Source: Algoriphagus yeomjeoni
GTDB lineage: Bacteria > Bacteroidota > Bacteroidia > Cytophagales > Cyclobacteriaceae
Assembly (NCBI RefSeq): GCF_003259505.1
Contig: NZ_QLLK01000001.1
Coordinates: 434,001-498,000 of the forward strand
Direction of reading: 5' to 3'
DNA length: 64,000 bases
Part shown: positions 26,920 through 35,773 of the stretch, in pieces
Numbering within the stretch: the stretch's first letter is position 1
How the letters are laid out: every line of letters begins with the position of its first letter
Notes under the pieces: model-generated
The model's input: only the letters and a program-made list of their open reading frames with translations
The model's database searches: none
What the model was told of the DNA's origin: nothing
Translations under genes and position numbers: made by a program

Positions 26920-27933
26920 CTATTCATTTGGCTTTCTAGGTCTGTACCCCGATTCTCTAAAAATTTTTTCTGCATCAGGCTCCGCCATCAATACATCGAG
27001 TGGAACATCTTGGTTGAACTGGAAATCATCTACGATATTCCATCCTAACCATCTTCCCAATCTGCCAGGAGCTTTGGTGCTTATAGCATCGGTAAATGGC
27101 GCTTCCCCTATATATTTCCTGATTTCAAATGGATTAGTCTCATATAGTAATTCATTTTCCACAAAGTGAGACCATATCAATTCCTCATTATCAAAACTCT
27201 CAGAAATTGCCTCAGGTGTGTACCCGATGATGTATTGATCCGAGGTACAAGGCAAAATGGCTTTTGTGAAATGATAGGTTTTACCATAGTAAATCATCTC
27301 GGCTAGCAATCTATTATCCTGAGGATTAGTTACGTTAAACCTAGCCGAAATCGCCATGACTATCATCGGTACTATGTATGGCCGATCGTAGCGCTCGGCC
27401 ATATAGCGTGGTAATTCTGGCTGGAAAGTATGGGTAGGAGGTAAGAAGTAGTCCAATCCTATGACAATCAAGTCATCGGTCACCACCAAGTCAGAATTAA
27501 ATCCTGAGGTAAAAGTATAAACCTTTGGAATTTGAAATTGAGGAAAATAATATTTGATTGCTTTGAATGCATTTTCAAGATCTTTTTCCACATCAGAAAA
27601 ATCGCTGAATACCACTTCTACTGAATCATAAAGAACTCGCATGGAAGAATCCTGATGTATGGCTAGTAGCTCGGCAGCCAAGGTGTCTGCACTTGGATAT
27701 AGATCCATTTGTAAATACTCTCTCGTGAATTCTGGATTCTCCTCAAATAAATACTTGAATTCATCAATTGATTTGGCTTTGAAAAAGTCCTGCTCTAATC
27801 GAACAATATTTACAGTTAGGTCTTGGTCTAAGATCTCAGATGAAAGTTCGCAGCTTTCTTCCTTTTTGCCGCAGGCAAAAGCAATTATCAGTAAAAGGAA
27901 TAAGTATGGATATGATTTGCTGGAAATTTGCAT
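26920..27933 (-). CDS. gldB: Gliding motility lipoprotein GldB-like
   Basis: A 337-residue lipoprotein with lipobox AFAC (Cys21). The body matches the GldB family known from gliding Bacteroidota: IVRLEQDFF, FKYLFEENPEFTREYL, DLIVIGLDYFLPPTHTFQPELPRYMAERYDRPYIVPMI style segments and the closing GRLGRWLGWNIVDDF with PLDVLMAEPDAEKIFRESGYRP. GldB is needed for gliding and type IX secretion-associated motility in Flavobacterium, though the biochemical role is unsettled. The start is the ATG at 27933; a TTG one codon earlier is discounted. No other gld or spr genes are in the window, which is normal for gldB. It faces the GT4 gene across a bidirectional terminator. Confidence 0.85.
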   Translation of the reverse strand: MQISSKSYPYLFLLLIIAFACGKKEESCELSSEILDQDLTVNIVRLEQDFFKAKSIDEFKYLFEENPEFTREYLQMDLYPSADTLAAELLAIHQDSSMRVLYDSVEVVFSDFSDVEKDLENAFKAIKYYFPQFQIPKVYTFTSGFNSDLVVTDDLIVIGLDYFLPPTHTFQPELPRYMAERYDRPYIVPMIVMAISARFNVTNPQDNRLLAEMIYYGKTYHFTKAILPCTSDQYIIGYTPEAISESFDNEELIWSHFVENELLYETNPFEIRKYIGEAPFTDAISTKAPGRLGRWLGWNIVDDFQFNQDVPLDVLMAEPDAEKIFRESGYRPRKPNE

Positions 27934-27999
27934 CAATAATTTTTATCAAAACTAAGAATAGAAACGCTAAATAGACTTAACGATATGTTTTCAATACTA

Positions 28000-29373
28000 T
28001 TACCCTCTTACGGCTTTCAAAATAACATCATAAACATCTGTGGGCTGAATTGTATCAGAATCCACTAAACTTGAGTCTTGAGAAACCAACAGAGGTTTGT
28101 CAAGGTCATCTTCGCTCAATCTTCCATGGGCACCTTTTACCAAAGTTGCATCTAGAGGAATCACGTCCATCAAGTAACGGAAACCAAGCTTTTTCTTTAG
28201 CACTTTTGACCCTACAGTCAGCATAGGAATTTTGATATCAGGATTCAAAATAAGCTCTACCGGATCGTATCCTGGTTTTTTGTGGATATCCACGCAGCGT
28301 GCATAATCTGGTGCTTTGGCATCATCCAGCCAGAAATAGTAGGTAAACCAAGAATCTTTATCTGCCATTACCACCAGATCACCAGATCGCTCGTGGTCTA
28401 GGTGGTGCTTCTTTTTCCCTTCCTCGTCCAATACTAATTCAACCCCTGGAGTTTCCTCTAGGAGTTTTTTCACTTGTGGTAAAATAGCTGGGTCATTCAC
28501 ATGCACATGTGCTACCTGATGATCTGCTACTGCAAAAACTTTGGACGTTCCGGCATCTAATGTTTCCAATCCCCGTTCATCTTTCACCTGAATCCAACCT
28601 TGATTTCTAAAAATTCTATTTAAATGAATCGGCTTGCTCACGGTTGTGATCGCATATTCAGATAGCAATATCACCTGAGTCCCTTGTGATTCGAAATGAG
28701 TAATCAAGTCCTCACAGAGCTCATCCACCTCTTTTAGGTACTTGCCTATTTTGTCAAAATCGATTCCATACTTCTGAAGCGAGTAATCCAAATGAGGAAT
28801 ATAAATGAGGTTTAAAGTTGGATTATGCCACTCGTCTACCTTTTTTGACGCCTCTGCAATCCACTTACTCGAAGCGATGTTTGCATTTGGACCCCAAAAA
28901 GAAAACAACGGAAATTGACCCAATTCTTTTTGTAGTCGATCCCTTAACTCCATGGGTTGGCTGTGGCAGTCTGGTTCCTTTCGGCCGTCAGCAAGATAAA
29001 GTGGTCTTGGCGTGACCGCATAATCCGCACTGGAGTACATATTGTACCACCAAAACATGTTGGCCACAGTAAATTCAGGATTTTCCTTCTTTAGTGTTTC
29101 CCAGATTTTCGGTGATTGTACCAGCTTGTTGGATTGGCGCCAAAATTTGATTTCACATTCATCTTGGAAGTACCAACCATTTCCTACAATCCCGTTTTCA
29201 GTCGGCCACTTTCCTGTCAAATAAACTGACTGAGCTGAGCATGTCACAGCTGGTAAAACAGGCTCTACTACTGCACGTTTTCCTTTTTCTATCCATTTTT
29301 TCAGGAATGGAGTATGCTCTCCAATTACTCGAGGAGAAAGTGCTACTATATCTAAGACAACTGTCTTTTTCAT
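28000..29373 (-). CDS. eboF: EboF-like alkaline-phosphatase-superfamily phosphodiesterase
   Basis: A 457-residue protein of the type I phosphodiesterase/nucleotide pyrophosphatase group. Asp8 in VVLDIVAL and the nucleophile Thr44 in LPAVTCSAQSVYLTG mark the metal site, with later ligands likely in IPHLDYSLQKYG, the YAITTV region and ADHQVAHVHV. It has no signal peptide or membrane helix, so it is cytoplasmic. It is the last gene of the six-gene ebo operon, starting one base after eboE ends. In ebo clusters this gene is recurrent; its substrate is unknown, and a phosphodiester or pyrophosphate intermediate made by the other enzymes is the natural guess. Confidence 0.85.
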   Translation of the reverse strand: MKKTVVLDIVALSPRVIGEHTPFLKKWIEKGKRAVVEPVLPAVTCSAQSVYLTGKWPTENGIVGNGWYFQDECEIKFWRQSNKLVQSPKIWETLKKENPEFTVANMFWWYNMYSSADYAVTPRPLYLADGRKEPDCHSQPMELRDRLQKELGQFPLFSFWGPNANIASSKWIAEASKKVDEWHNPTLNLIYIPHLDYSLQKYGIDFDKIGKYLKEVDELCEDLITHFESQGTQVILLSEYAITTVSKPIHLNRIFRNQGWIQVKDERGLETLDAGTSKVFAVADHQVAHVHVNDPAILPQVKKLLEETPGVELVLDEEGKKKHHLDHERSGDLVVMADKDSWFTYYFWLDDAKAPDYARCVDIHKKPGYDPVELILNPDIKIPMLTVGSKVLKKKLGFRYLMDVIPLDATLVKGAHGRLSEDDLDKPLLVSQDSSLVDSDTIQPTDVYDVILKAVRG

Positions 29374-29374
29374 T

Positions 29375-30586
29375 TTAATTCAATTTTTTGATTACCCAAG
29401 CCAGCTCCCTGGAGATTGATTCGCCTAGGCTCAAGCGGGTGTCCTCCGGTAATACTTCCCAAGTATAGGTCTCAACTTCGAGATGATTTGTCAAGGATGG
29501 ATTTTTTAAAATTTCATTGAGTACAATTGAAATTTGATCCTGTGTGGAGGCTAGAGCACCATAATTATCCAAAAAGACAGGCACATGAAAATGTATCCTC
29601 CATTCTTCCTCATCCGTCTCATTTAATATTTTAAGTGCTTCTGGTAAGTCGGAATAGGATTTCAAACTTCCATCCTTTGTTCTTGCCACAACCTGGTGGA
29701 GATAAGTTGATTCCTCAAAAGGCAATAATTTCAACTTGACAATATCTCTAGTCTCAGGTTGAGTAGGAATCAAAGCTTTAAGGGCTGCTGAAATTTGAAT
29801 CTTTCCGATTTTTATCCCTGCCTTTTCAAATTTTGCAAAAGTGTCAGCGGGCTTTTCATAGACTATCGCAAAGTGGCAAACATCGTAGCAAACCTGAATG
29901 TGCTCTTTCAAAACTTCTTCGGCCTCTTCTTGAGAAATGTTTAATTTCTTAGCAAGCCATGGTTTTCCAATTGGTAGTAACCAATCTGAAAACAACCAAA
30001 TCATCTCATCCGAATTCTCCAGTATTCCGTCGGGTTCTGGCTCAATGTCTAGGTGCAAGGACTTCCCAGTTTGTTTTTTGATATCGGCGAGCTCCCCAAC
30101 TACTTCTAACAAGTGTCTCGTGGCAGTTTCCATTCCGACATTTAGGTCTGAATCGGATTTGAACCAATGTCTATAGGAAACCGGGGAAGTTGAGATTCCC
30201 CCATCCATACCTTCGGGTAATAGTTGTGCTAAAATTTTAAAAGATCTGATGGTGTAGTCACGCCGTTCGACGGTGGTCCAATCGGGAAAGTGTACCTTAT
30301 CTTTTACAGTTGTTCTATGGAAATCACCATATGGGAATCCGTTTAATGTAAAAACATAAGCATTTTCAGATTGCAGCCAATTCCTGAATTCACTCAGTTG
30401 ATTAGCTTTTTCAAGTATAAGGCTTGCTTCATGAGAAAGTCTTAATCCAATGCCAAAGGGCTTATCTACGCTTAACCGATTTTTTACCTCAGGAATATAT
30501 TTCTTTAGGTTTTCAAATGTCGCTTCCCAGCTTTCTCCGGGATGAATATTGCTGCAGTAACTGAGTTGAAACCCTTTGATTTCCAT
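29375..30586 (-). CDS. eboE: EboE, TIM-barrel metabolite traffic protein
   Basis: A 403-residue protein of the xylose-isomerase-like TIM-barrel type. Strand-end motifs visible are LSYCSNIHPGESWEATFENLKKY at the N-terminus (residues of about 9-31, split by its own turns), LHLDIEPEPDG near 200, YDVCHFAIVYE near 243 and WRIHFHVPVFLDNYG near 332; the Glu, Asp and His residues in these are placed like the metal ligands of sugar isomerases. It carries no signal peptide. The gene lies 23 bases after eboD and one base before eboF. The name reflects the family; no reaction has been shown that I know of. Confidence 0.87.
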   Translation of the reverse strand: MEIKGFQLSYCSNIHPGESWEATFENLKKYIPEVKNRLSVDKPFGIGLRLSHEASLILEKANQLSEFRNWLQSENAYVFTLNGFPYGDFHRTTVKDKVHFPDWTTVERRDYTIRSFKILAQLLPEGMDGGISTSPVSYRHWFKSDSDLNVGMETATRHLLEVVGELADIKKQTGKSLHLDIEPEPDGILENSDEMIWLFSDWLLPIGKPWLAKKLNISQEEAEEVLKEHIQVCYDVCHFAIVYEKPADTFAKFEKAGIKIGKIQISAALKALIPTQPETRDIVKLKLLPFEESTYLHQVVARTKDGSLKSYSDLPEALKILNETDEEEWRIHFHVPVFLDNYGALASTQDQISIVLNEILKNPSLTNHLEVETYTWEVLPEDTRLSLGESISRELAWVIKKLN

Positions 30587-30609
30587 GAATAAGGTGATTT
30601 TATACTGAA

Positions 30610-31764
30610 TTAACTAGTAACCAAATTCTGCTTTTGGTTATAACTTTTAAGTAAATCTATAGCCTGATGGATTAGCTGATGATCCATTTCATGCACTTCC
30701 TCTCCTTTGCCCAATGCCTTCAAAAGCATGATGGTGAGCTGACCTCCCAAATGCTCTTGGAATTCCTTCAAGCCTTTGATAAGGTTTTCTCCGCCTAATT
30801 CAGGAGCAAAAAGATCAAACCCCAAGGTCTTAAATGCTGCAATAATCCTAAGGAGATCATCCTCGGAAATCCACCCTTTCAAAAAAGAATAAGTTGAATC
30901 TAATGCTATTCCTATTGCCACAGCTTCACCATGGCGAATTCGGAAGTCACTCAAATGCTCTAATTTATGTGCTGCCCAGTGTCCGAAATCAAGAGGTCTG
31001 GAAGAACCGAATTCAAAAGGATCTTTGCCAGAAATATGATCCAAATGCATTTGTGCACAGCGTATAATTAACTCCTGCATTGGAGCCATTTCTCTGTCTG
31101 CCAAAGCTGTGGAATTATCTTCTATCCAAGTGAAAAAGCTCAAGTCTTTAATTAAAGCCACTTTTATCGCCTCAGAAATTCCAGATCTCCAATCTCTATC
31201 GTCGAGAGTTTTCAGGAAATTGAAATCATTTAAAACTGCATAAGGCGGTGTAAAAGTCCCTAAGTAATTCTTTTTGCCAAATACATTCACAGAGTTTTTA
31301 ACGCCTACAGCTGAGTCATTTTGCGAAAGAACAGTAGTAGGGATACGGATCAGACGAATCCCACGGTGCGAAATCGCAGCAGCGAAACCCACCATATCAA
31401 TCACAGCACCACCACCTATCACGGCGATGTATGAATGCCTATCTATGCCGTACAAATGAGTTGCTTCAACGATTTCCTTATAAATGGCTTCGTCATTTTT
31501 AGAGGCTTCTCCACCTACTACGACAATAGGATCGGTTGCCATTGTAAATGACTCCGAATGAGCTTCTGAATAGGTTTTCAGTTGGTTTAGCAAATTTGGG
31601 TGAGCTTCCGCAACCCCATTATCCACTACAAATAGGACTTTGGATTTTCTTTCTTTCGAAAGTATATCAACAAATAATCTATTCTCAGGAGCAAAAATTT
31701 CCTCTGAAAAACAGACTTGATAGTTGAAGGGTACTGAAAATGATTGTTCGATAATCGTATTCAT
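30610..31764 (-). CDS. eboD: EboD, 3-dehydroquinate-synthase-like enzyme
   Basis: A 384-residue member of the sugar phosphate cyclase superfamily. NAD-binding IAVIGGGAVIDMVGFAAA, IPTTVLSQNDSAVGVKNSVN and the metal ligands Glu198 (SEAIKVALI), His262 (DFGHWAAHKLE) and His278 (RHGEAVAIG) are intact, so it should cyclise a phosphorylated sugar. As part of the ebo operon it is a dedicated paralogue, not the shikimate-pathway AroB. I start it at the ATG 31764, not the TTG two codons upstream. It follows eboC by 69 bases, the longest gap in the operon. Substrate is unknown; relatives make dehydroquinate, 2-epi-5-epi-valiolone or deoxy-scyllo-inosose. Confidence 0.9.
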   Translation of the reverse strand: MNTIIEQSFSVPFNYQVCFSEEIFAPENRLFVDILSKERKSKVLFVVDNGVAEAHPNLLNQLKTYSEAHSESFTMATDPIVVVGGEASKNDEAIYKEIVEATHLYGIDRHSYIAVIGGGAVIDMVGFAAAISHRGIRLIRIPTTVLSQNDSAVGVKNSVNVFGKKNYLGTFTPPYAVLNDFNFLKTLDDRDWRSGISEAIKVALIKDLSFFTWIEDNSTALADREMAPMQELIIRCAQMHLDHISGKDPFEFGSSRPLDFGHWAAHKLEHLSDFRIRHGEAVAIGIALDSTYSFLKGWISEDDLLRIIAAFKTLGFDLFAPELGGENLIKGLKEFQEHLGGQLTIMLLKALGKGEEVHEMDHQLIHQAIDLLKSYNQKQNLVTS

Positions 31765-31833
31765 AATCAACAGGGTATAGGCTTAAGCTGCTTGCTGGAA
31801 TTAATACAATTCCAAGCCCTTTTTAGTTCTTTG

Positions 31834-32748
31834 TTAGGTTACTGCGAATTTCTTGGCTAGCCAAAGAGAAATAGGCAGCAACAATAACACAATTATTCCA
31901 ATCTGCCATCCTGCGAAAGCCGAAGCTATGGAGGCATTGACAATAATTAGGGAAATAACGGCAGCTTTGACTGATTTGCCAATAAGTTTTGGGTCTTGGC
32001 TACGAATAGCTTTGATCAATGGTGGGAAAATCATGTAGCAAAGAAGAGCTAAAAAAGGGATTACTTCAAAAATCGGGGTACCATGCATGATCGGCATTGC
32101 AGCAATGACCAATATCACAAGTAGATACATGGACAATCCACCAAAGAGCGCATTCCTGTTTTTTCCATGAACCTCGCCACGACTGATCATTGTAATAGCT
32201 GCCACAAAGATTAAAGGAATCAATCCCAATGGCCAAAATGAGGATAATAAGCTTGGTGCTATACTGACACCTAAAAGCAAATTACCAGAACGACAAAGCC
32301 CCATGTTTACAGGCCCAATCAGATTTTGATGTTTTCCCCAATAATCATACAGTACTGCAAGAATGGCAACCGCTAACGCTATGGCAGCTGAAATCAGATT
32401 TACCTGTGCTGCAGCTATTACTCCAACAACAAGAAGTATAAAAGACATCCACGCAGCTCCAGACTTAGATACTCTTCCACTAGGAATTGGTCTTTCTGGC
32501 CTCTCAACAGCATCAAGTTCGGCATCAAAGACATCATTGAATGCCACCCCTCCAGCATACAATCCAATTGTACTCAATGAAAGCCAGGCTAGTTTGAAAA
32601 GAATTTCATTACCTAAAATGCTTCCGTCGAAAGAGATAAATGCCCAAGCGCCAGCCACGGCTATTCCAGCCCAAATATCTGCAATGGCAGTTACAACATT
32701 TGCAGGACGGGTGAGCTGCAGGTAAGCGAAAATGCGGGAAGAACCCAT
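31834..32748 (-). CDS. eboC: EboC, UbiA-like prenyltransferase
   Basis: A 304-residue membrane protein with about eight or nine helices. The first aspartate-rich motif is Asn71-Asp72-X2-Asp75-X3-Asp79 in FNDVFDAELDAVERPERP, which in UbiA enzymes binds Mg and the prenyl diphosphate; the second is reduced to a YDYWGKH motif (Asp135), followed by GLCRSGNLLLG. It therefore probably transfers a prenyl group onto a polar or aromatic acceptor at the membrane. It starts two bases after eboB ends. Its occurrence in the ebo operon beside EboD suggests the cyclised sugar product, or something made from it, is the acceptor; this is inference. Confidence 0.9.
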   Translation of the reverse strand: MGSSRIFAYLQLTRPANVVTAIADIWAGIAVAGAWAFISFDGSILGNEILFKLAWLSLSTIGLYAGGVAFNDVFDAELDAVERPERPIPSGRVSKSGAAWMSFILLVVGVIAAAQVNLISAAIALAVAILAVLYDYWGKHQNLIGPVNMGLCRSGNLLLGVSIAPSLLSSFWPLGLIPLIFVAAITMISRGEVHGKNRNALFGGLSMYLLVILVIAAMPIMHGTPIFEVIPFLALLCYMIFPPLIKAIRSQDPKLIGKSVKAAVISLIIVNASIASAFAGWQIGIIVLLLLPISLWLAKKFAVT

Positions 32749-32750
32749 AA

Positions 32751-33656
32751 TTAATTCTCTACAAAATCAGAAGAACCTTCCACTCTTGGTGTTTGTCCAC
32801 CACGAAGTACGGAATTGCCACTCATCTTTTTGGTTTGGTCCAATGGCGCAGCATTTAACCAATCCTGCTCATCCATTTGTCCACTTTGTCCAAAAGCAGT
32901 CAAGGCATTTTGATACGTTACGAGTTTGATGTGCTCTTCAGGAATCCCGGATTTGCGCATCAGGTCAGCTGTTTTCGGGACAGCCAAAGGATCCGAAATA
33001 CCCCAATCCGCAGCGGAATTGACGATTATTCGCTCAGGACCGTATTGCTTCACGATTTCAACCATTCGCTCAGAACCCATTTTGGTGTGTGGATAAATAG
33101 TAAATCCAGCATAGTAGCCTCGGTCTAAAACTTCTTTTACAGTCTCCTCATTGTTATGATCCACAATTACCATTTTAGGATCCAACCCATGCTCCTCGGA
33201 GACATCCATACTTCGAATAGTACCTTTTCTCTTGTCTCTATGTGGTGTGTGGATAAGTACAGGCAAGTCCACTTCTTTTGCTAGCTCTAACTGAAGTCGG
33301 TAGAACTTATCTTCCGCTTCAGTCTGATCATCATACCCGATTTCTCCGATGGCAACCACTCCTTCTTTTCCTACATAAAGAGGTAGCAATTCCATCACCT
33401 GCTCAGCCAATGGTTCATTATTTGCCTCCTTTGAATTGAGACCCATCGTGCAATAATGTACTATTCCAAATTGACTCGCACGGAATCGCTCCCAACCAAC
33501 GAGTGTACTGAAGTAATCTTTGAAACTCCCTACTTCTGTTCTTGGCTGTCCTAGCCAAAATGCAGGCTCAATGACGGCAACTATACCAGCTTTTTGCATG
33601 GCCTCATAGTCATCAGTTGTGCGGGATACGACGTGGATATGTGGATCTATATACAT
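32751..33656 (-). CDS. eboB: EboB, TatD-family metal-dependent hydrolase
   Basis: A 301-residue amidohydrolase-fold protein. His6-X-His8 (DPHIHV) and the Glu of GEIGYDD around residue 110 correspond to the first metal ligands of TatD hydrolases, followed by VLIHTPHR and VIVDHNNEET, each with a further His, and VNSAADWG with Asp near 230. It has no signal peptide. The start follows eboA by 39 bases, and eboC begins two bases after the stop. In TatD relatives the reaction is nuclease or amidohydrolase; the ebo version is unassigned. Confidence 0.88.
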   Translation of the reverse strand: MYIDPHIHVVSRTTDDYEAMQKAGIVAVIEPAFWLGQPRTEVGSFKDYFSTLVGWERFRASQFGIVHYCTMGLNSKEANNEPLAEQVMELLPLYVGKEGVVAIGEIGYDDQTEAEDKFYRLQLELAKEVDLPVLIHTPHRDKRKGTIRSMDVSEEHGLDPKMVIVDHNNEETVKEVLDRGYYAGFTIYPHTKMGSERMVEIVKQYGPERIIVNSAADWGISDPLAVPKTADLMRKSGIPEEHIKLVTYQNALTAFGQSGQMDEQDWLNAAPLDQTKKMSGNSVLRGGQTPRVEGSSDFVEN

Positions 33657-33695
33657 GGTTATTTATTTTAAATTTGGGGAATGTAAAATTAGTGA

Positions 33696-34577
33696 TTAAA
33701 CGCGAGTTCGCTGAAACTCCGAGCCAATCCTTTCCCAAGCCAAAGCATCCATATCAAGAGTAGCTACTTGATCGGGGTATGTTTCTAAAAGTTCTTTTCC
33801 TGGTAAATAGGCAGATTCTCGAAGGGTCAGGAGAGCCGCTAATACTTGAGGCTCATCTTTGGTTGCTAATGTTTTCTTCAGATCCTCCAAGTACATTTCA
33901 TTCATAAAAGGGGCGACTAAGCGCCAAATCTCGGGCATCACGTCTCTTCCAGCAGCCCAGCGCTCATGGGCAAAATCCCGTGCGATAGCAGCCAAAGCTG
34001 GATTTCTTCTTTCCTCCAATCCTTGTATTCTATACAAGGGCCGCTGCATAAATATGGCTTTGAGTACCATTTGATTCCAATTGGCTTCTGGGAAATACTG
34101 TGCAGGAAATGGGTTGTTTAAAGCAATTGCATCAAACACCAGAGAGATATTGGTTCGTAATCCATCAATAGCTCTAGGAATCAAATCCTTCTGAAAAGGC
34201 ATCAATGGCAAAGCTGCGAAAAGTGCTTGGTGCTCATGCATGTCCGCCGTTTCAAAGAGCTGATTCATTGCTGCAAACCAAGCTTCTTTTTCCTGTGGAT
34301 AACTTAGCATCAAGACTGTCCTTGCTGTTTGTAGTTCATCCCAATGTTGAGGCTGAAATCCTGAAACGAACTCATTTGCACTCTCTAACTTTTCTTTTGT
34401 TAGGTTTAGTTTCTCTTTTTTAAAGAACCTGGATGCTTGGCTGAAAGCAAGAAAAAACTTCGATGGGGCCCCTTCAGTGTTTATCTTTTCGACTTGTTTA
34501 TTCAGCCATTCCAGTCCCTTCTGATTAGTTGATGTATCAAGTAATTGGGTGAGATAGCTTGTTAATTGATTTTCCAT
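33696..34577 (-). CDS. eboA: EboA domain protein
   Basis: A 293-residue helical protein, the first gene of the ebo operon. It begins MENQLTSYLTQLLDTSTNQKG and shows the family features: a GLEWLNKQVEKI segment, a long amphipathic middle (FAALPLMPFQKDLIPRAIDGLRT), and IFMQRPLYRIQGLEERRNPALAAIARDFAHERWAAGRDV. No catalytic motif, membrane span or signal peptide is seen, so it is more likely a scaffold or chaperone for the pathway than an enzyme. The ATG at 34577 was chosen over a TTG eleven codons upstream because it gives the usual short N-terminus. The divergent terpene-cyclase-like gene begins 293 bases away. Confidence 0.85.
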   Translation of the reverse strand: MENQLTSYLTQLLDTSTNQKGLEWLNKQVEKINTEGAPSKFFLAFSQASRFFKKEKLNLTKEKLESANEFVSGFQPQHWDELQTARTVLMLSYPQEKEAWFAAMNQLFETADMHEHQALFAALPLMPFQKDLIPRAIDGLRTNISLVFDAIALNNPFPAQYFPEANWNQMVLKAIFMQRPLYRIQGLEERRNPALAAIARDFAHERWAAGRDVMPEIWRLVAPFMNEMYLEDLKKTLATKDEPQVLAALLTLRESAYLPGKELLETYPDQVATLDMDALAWERIGSEFQRTRV

Positions 34578-34870
34578 AATTAAGAGTTGCCGTTTAGGGC
34601 TCAGCGTCAACTTTGCTTTATTTTTCTAAAATACGCCGAAATCTACCAGAATATCCAGTTAGATAATGCTCAGCGGTTGGAAAAAGTGCCCTACCTGACA
34701 AAAATCACTTTCTTGAGAAATCAAACTTCAGATATTTTCTTTTTCCCTAACTTGCTGGCCTTTTGAAACAGGATTTGCCTCTTTACAAGTACTGCGAGGC
34801 ATAATTCTTTACTTATTCATCCTCAATTTCTATTTGGAATGAGTTTTATTTTCTTGATTAATAATTCTTT

Positions 34871-35524
34871 ATGACTACTAGTACCATCCTGCTTTCTATC
34901 TGCGGAATAGGCTGGATCATCACCTATATAGAAGCATTGAGGGTTGGCCATAGAGACAAGTCCTACGGTATTCCTTTTATAGCACTAGGACTTAATTTTA
35001 CTTGGGAGCTTTACTACACTCTTCCTGGCTATTTTGAGTTTGGTACTCATGTGTCGAGCTTTTTCAATGCCTTCTGGCTACTGCTGGACTGTGGGATTCT
35101 GTATATGTATTTCAACTATGGAATCAAGGAAGTTTCTACCAAAAAAAGCACTTTTTACATTCAGGCGATTGTGTATTTAATAGGTTGCATGATTTTGCAA
35201 CACTTCGTTTTTCAATGGGTTGGAATAGTACTTGGAGCCCTTTATATGGGATTTTTGCAGTGTATTCTTATGTCTATTCTGTTCATACGCATGTATTATC
35301 GCAGACCTGGCTTACAGGGACAATCTTTGATACTTGCGATTGCAAAATTTGTTGGGACGCTTCCACTGACCATTTTATTTGGGATAATTGGATCAAAAAG
35401 AGGAGGTGGTGTCCATGAGCCTATTCTCTACATTGGATCTGTTATTTTTATCTTGGATGTGATTTATATCTATCTAGTTGCCAAAAGATCAATGAGTCTT
35501 AAGCTATCAACTCTTAAAAAATAG
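34871..35524 (+). CDS. Seven-helix integral-membrane terpene cyclase-like protein (Pyr4/PaxB type)
   Basis: A 217-residue protein of seven predicted helices. The segment HRDKSYGIPFIALGLNFTWE near residues 27-46 has the DK-YG-P-AL-N-WE pattern of the Pyr4/PaxB family of membrane terpene cyclases from fungi and some bacteria; Glu46 and Asp196 in the last helix (FILDVIYIYLV) stand where the paired acidic catalytic residues Glu63 and Asp218 of Pyr4 lie. The NAFWLLLDCGILYMY stretch near 66-80 also fits. Members cyclise prenylated acceptors. The gene is alone on the plus strand, divergent from eboA, and 249 bases before an APC permease. The family call is from memory of motifs, not from a search; an unrelated seven-helix protein is the main alternative. 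Confidence 0.65.
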   Translation: MTTSTILLSICGIGWIITYIEALRVGHRDKSYGIPFIALGLNFTWELYYTLPGYFEFGTHVSSFFNAFWLLLDCGILYMYFNYGIKEVSTKKSTFYIQAIVYLIGCMILQHFVFQWVGIVLGALYMGFLQCILMSILFIRMYYRRPGLQGQSLILAIAKFVGTLPLTILFGIIGSKRGGGVHEPILYIGSVIFILDVIYIYLVAKRSMSLKLSTLKK

Positions 35525-35773
35525 AGCTTAGTATTTTACTTTTTCAGGTTGCTCTAATGATTCTATTTTTTAATGGTTATAGGGATCACTTTTGCTCTCA
35601 ACTGTTCCTTTGGTGCTTTTTCCCTTCGAAATACGAGAGAATTGCAAAGCCGCTTTAAACTTCAAAGCATTCCGATAATCCTATTTCCAATTGTGATTTA
35701 GGCATATTAAGCTATTTTACTATCAGTAATTATTTTGGCTCTTTTGGGTCAAGAAAAATTAGATACAGAATAA

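Noticed and set aside
26861..27169. Plus-strand frame of about 100 codons across the end of gldB
   Set aside because: It begins beside the bidirectional terminator and runs antisense to the well supported gldB 3' end, with no family features.
32363..32725. Plus-strand frame of 120 codons opposite eboC
   Set aside because: Antisense shadow of the UbiA-like gene, rich in Ala/Thr because of codon bias; no start context or homologue pattern.
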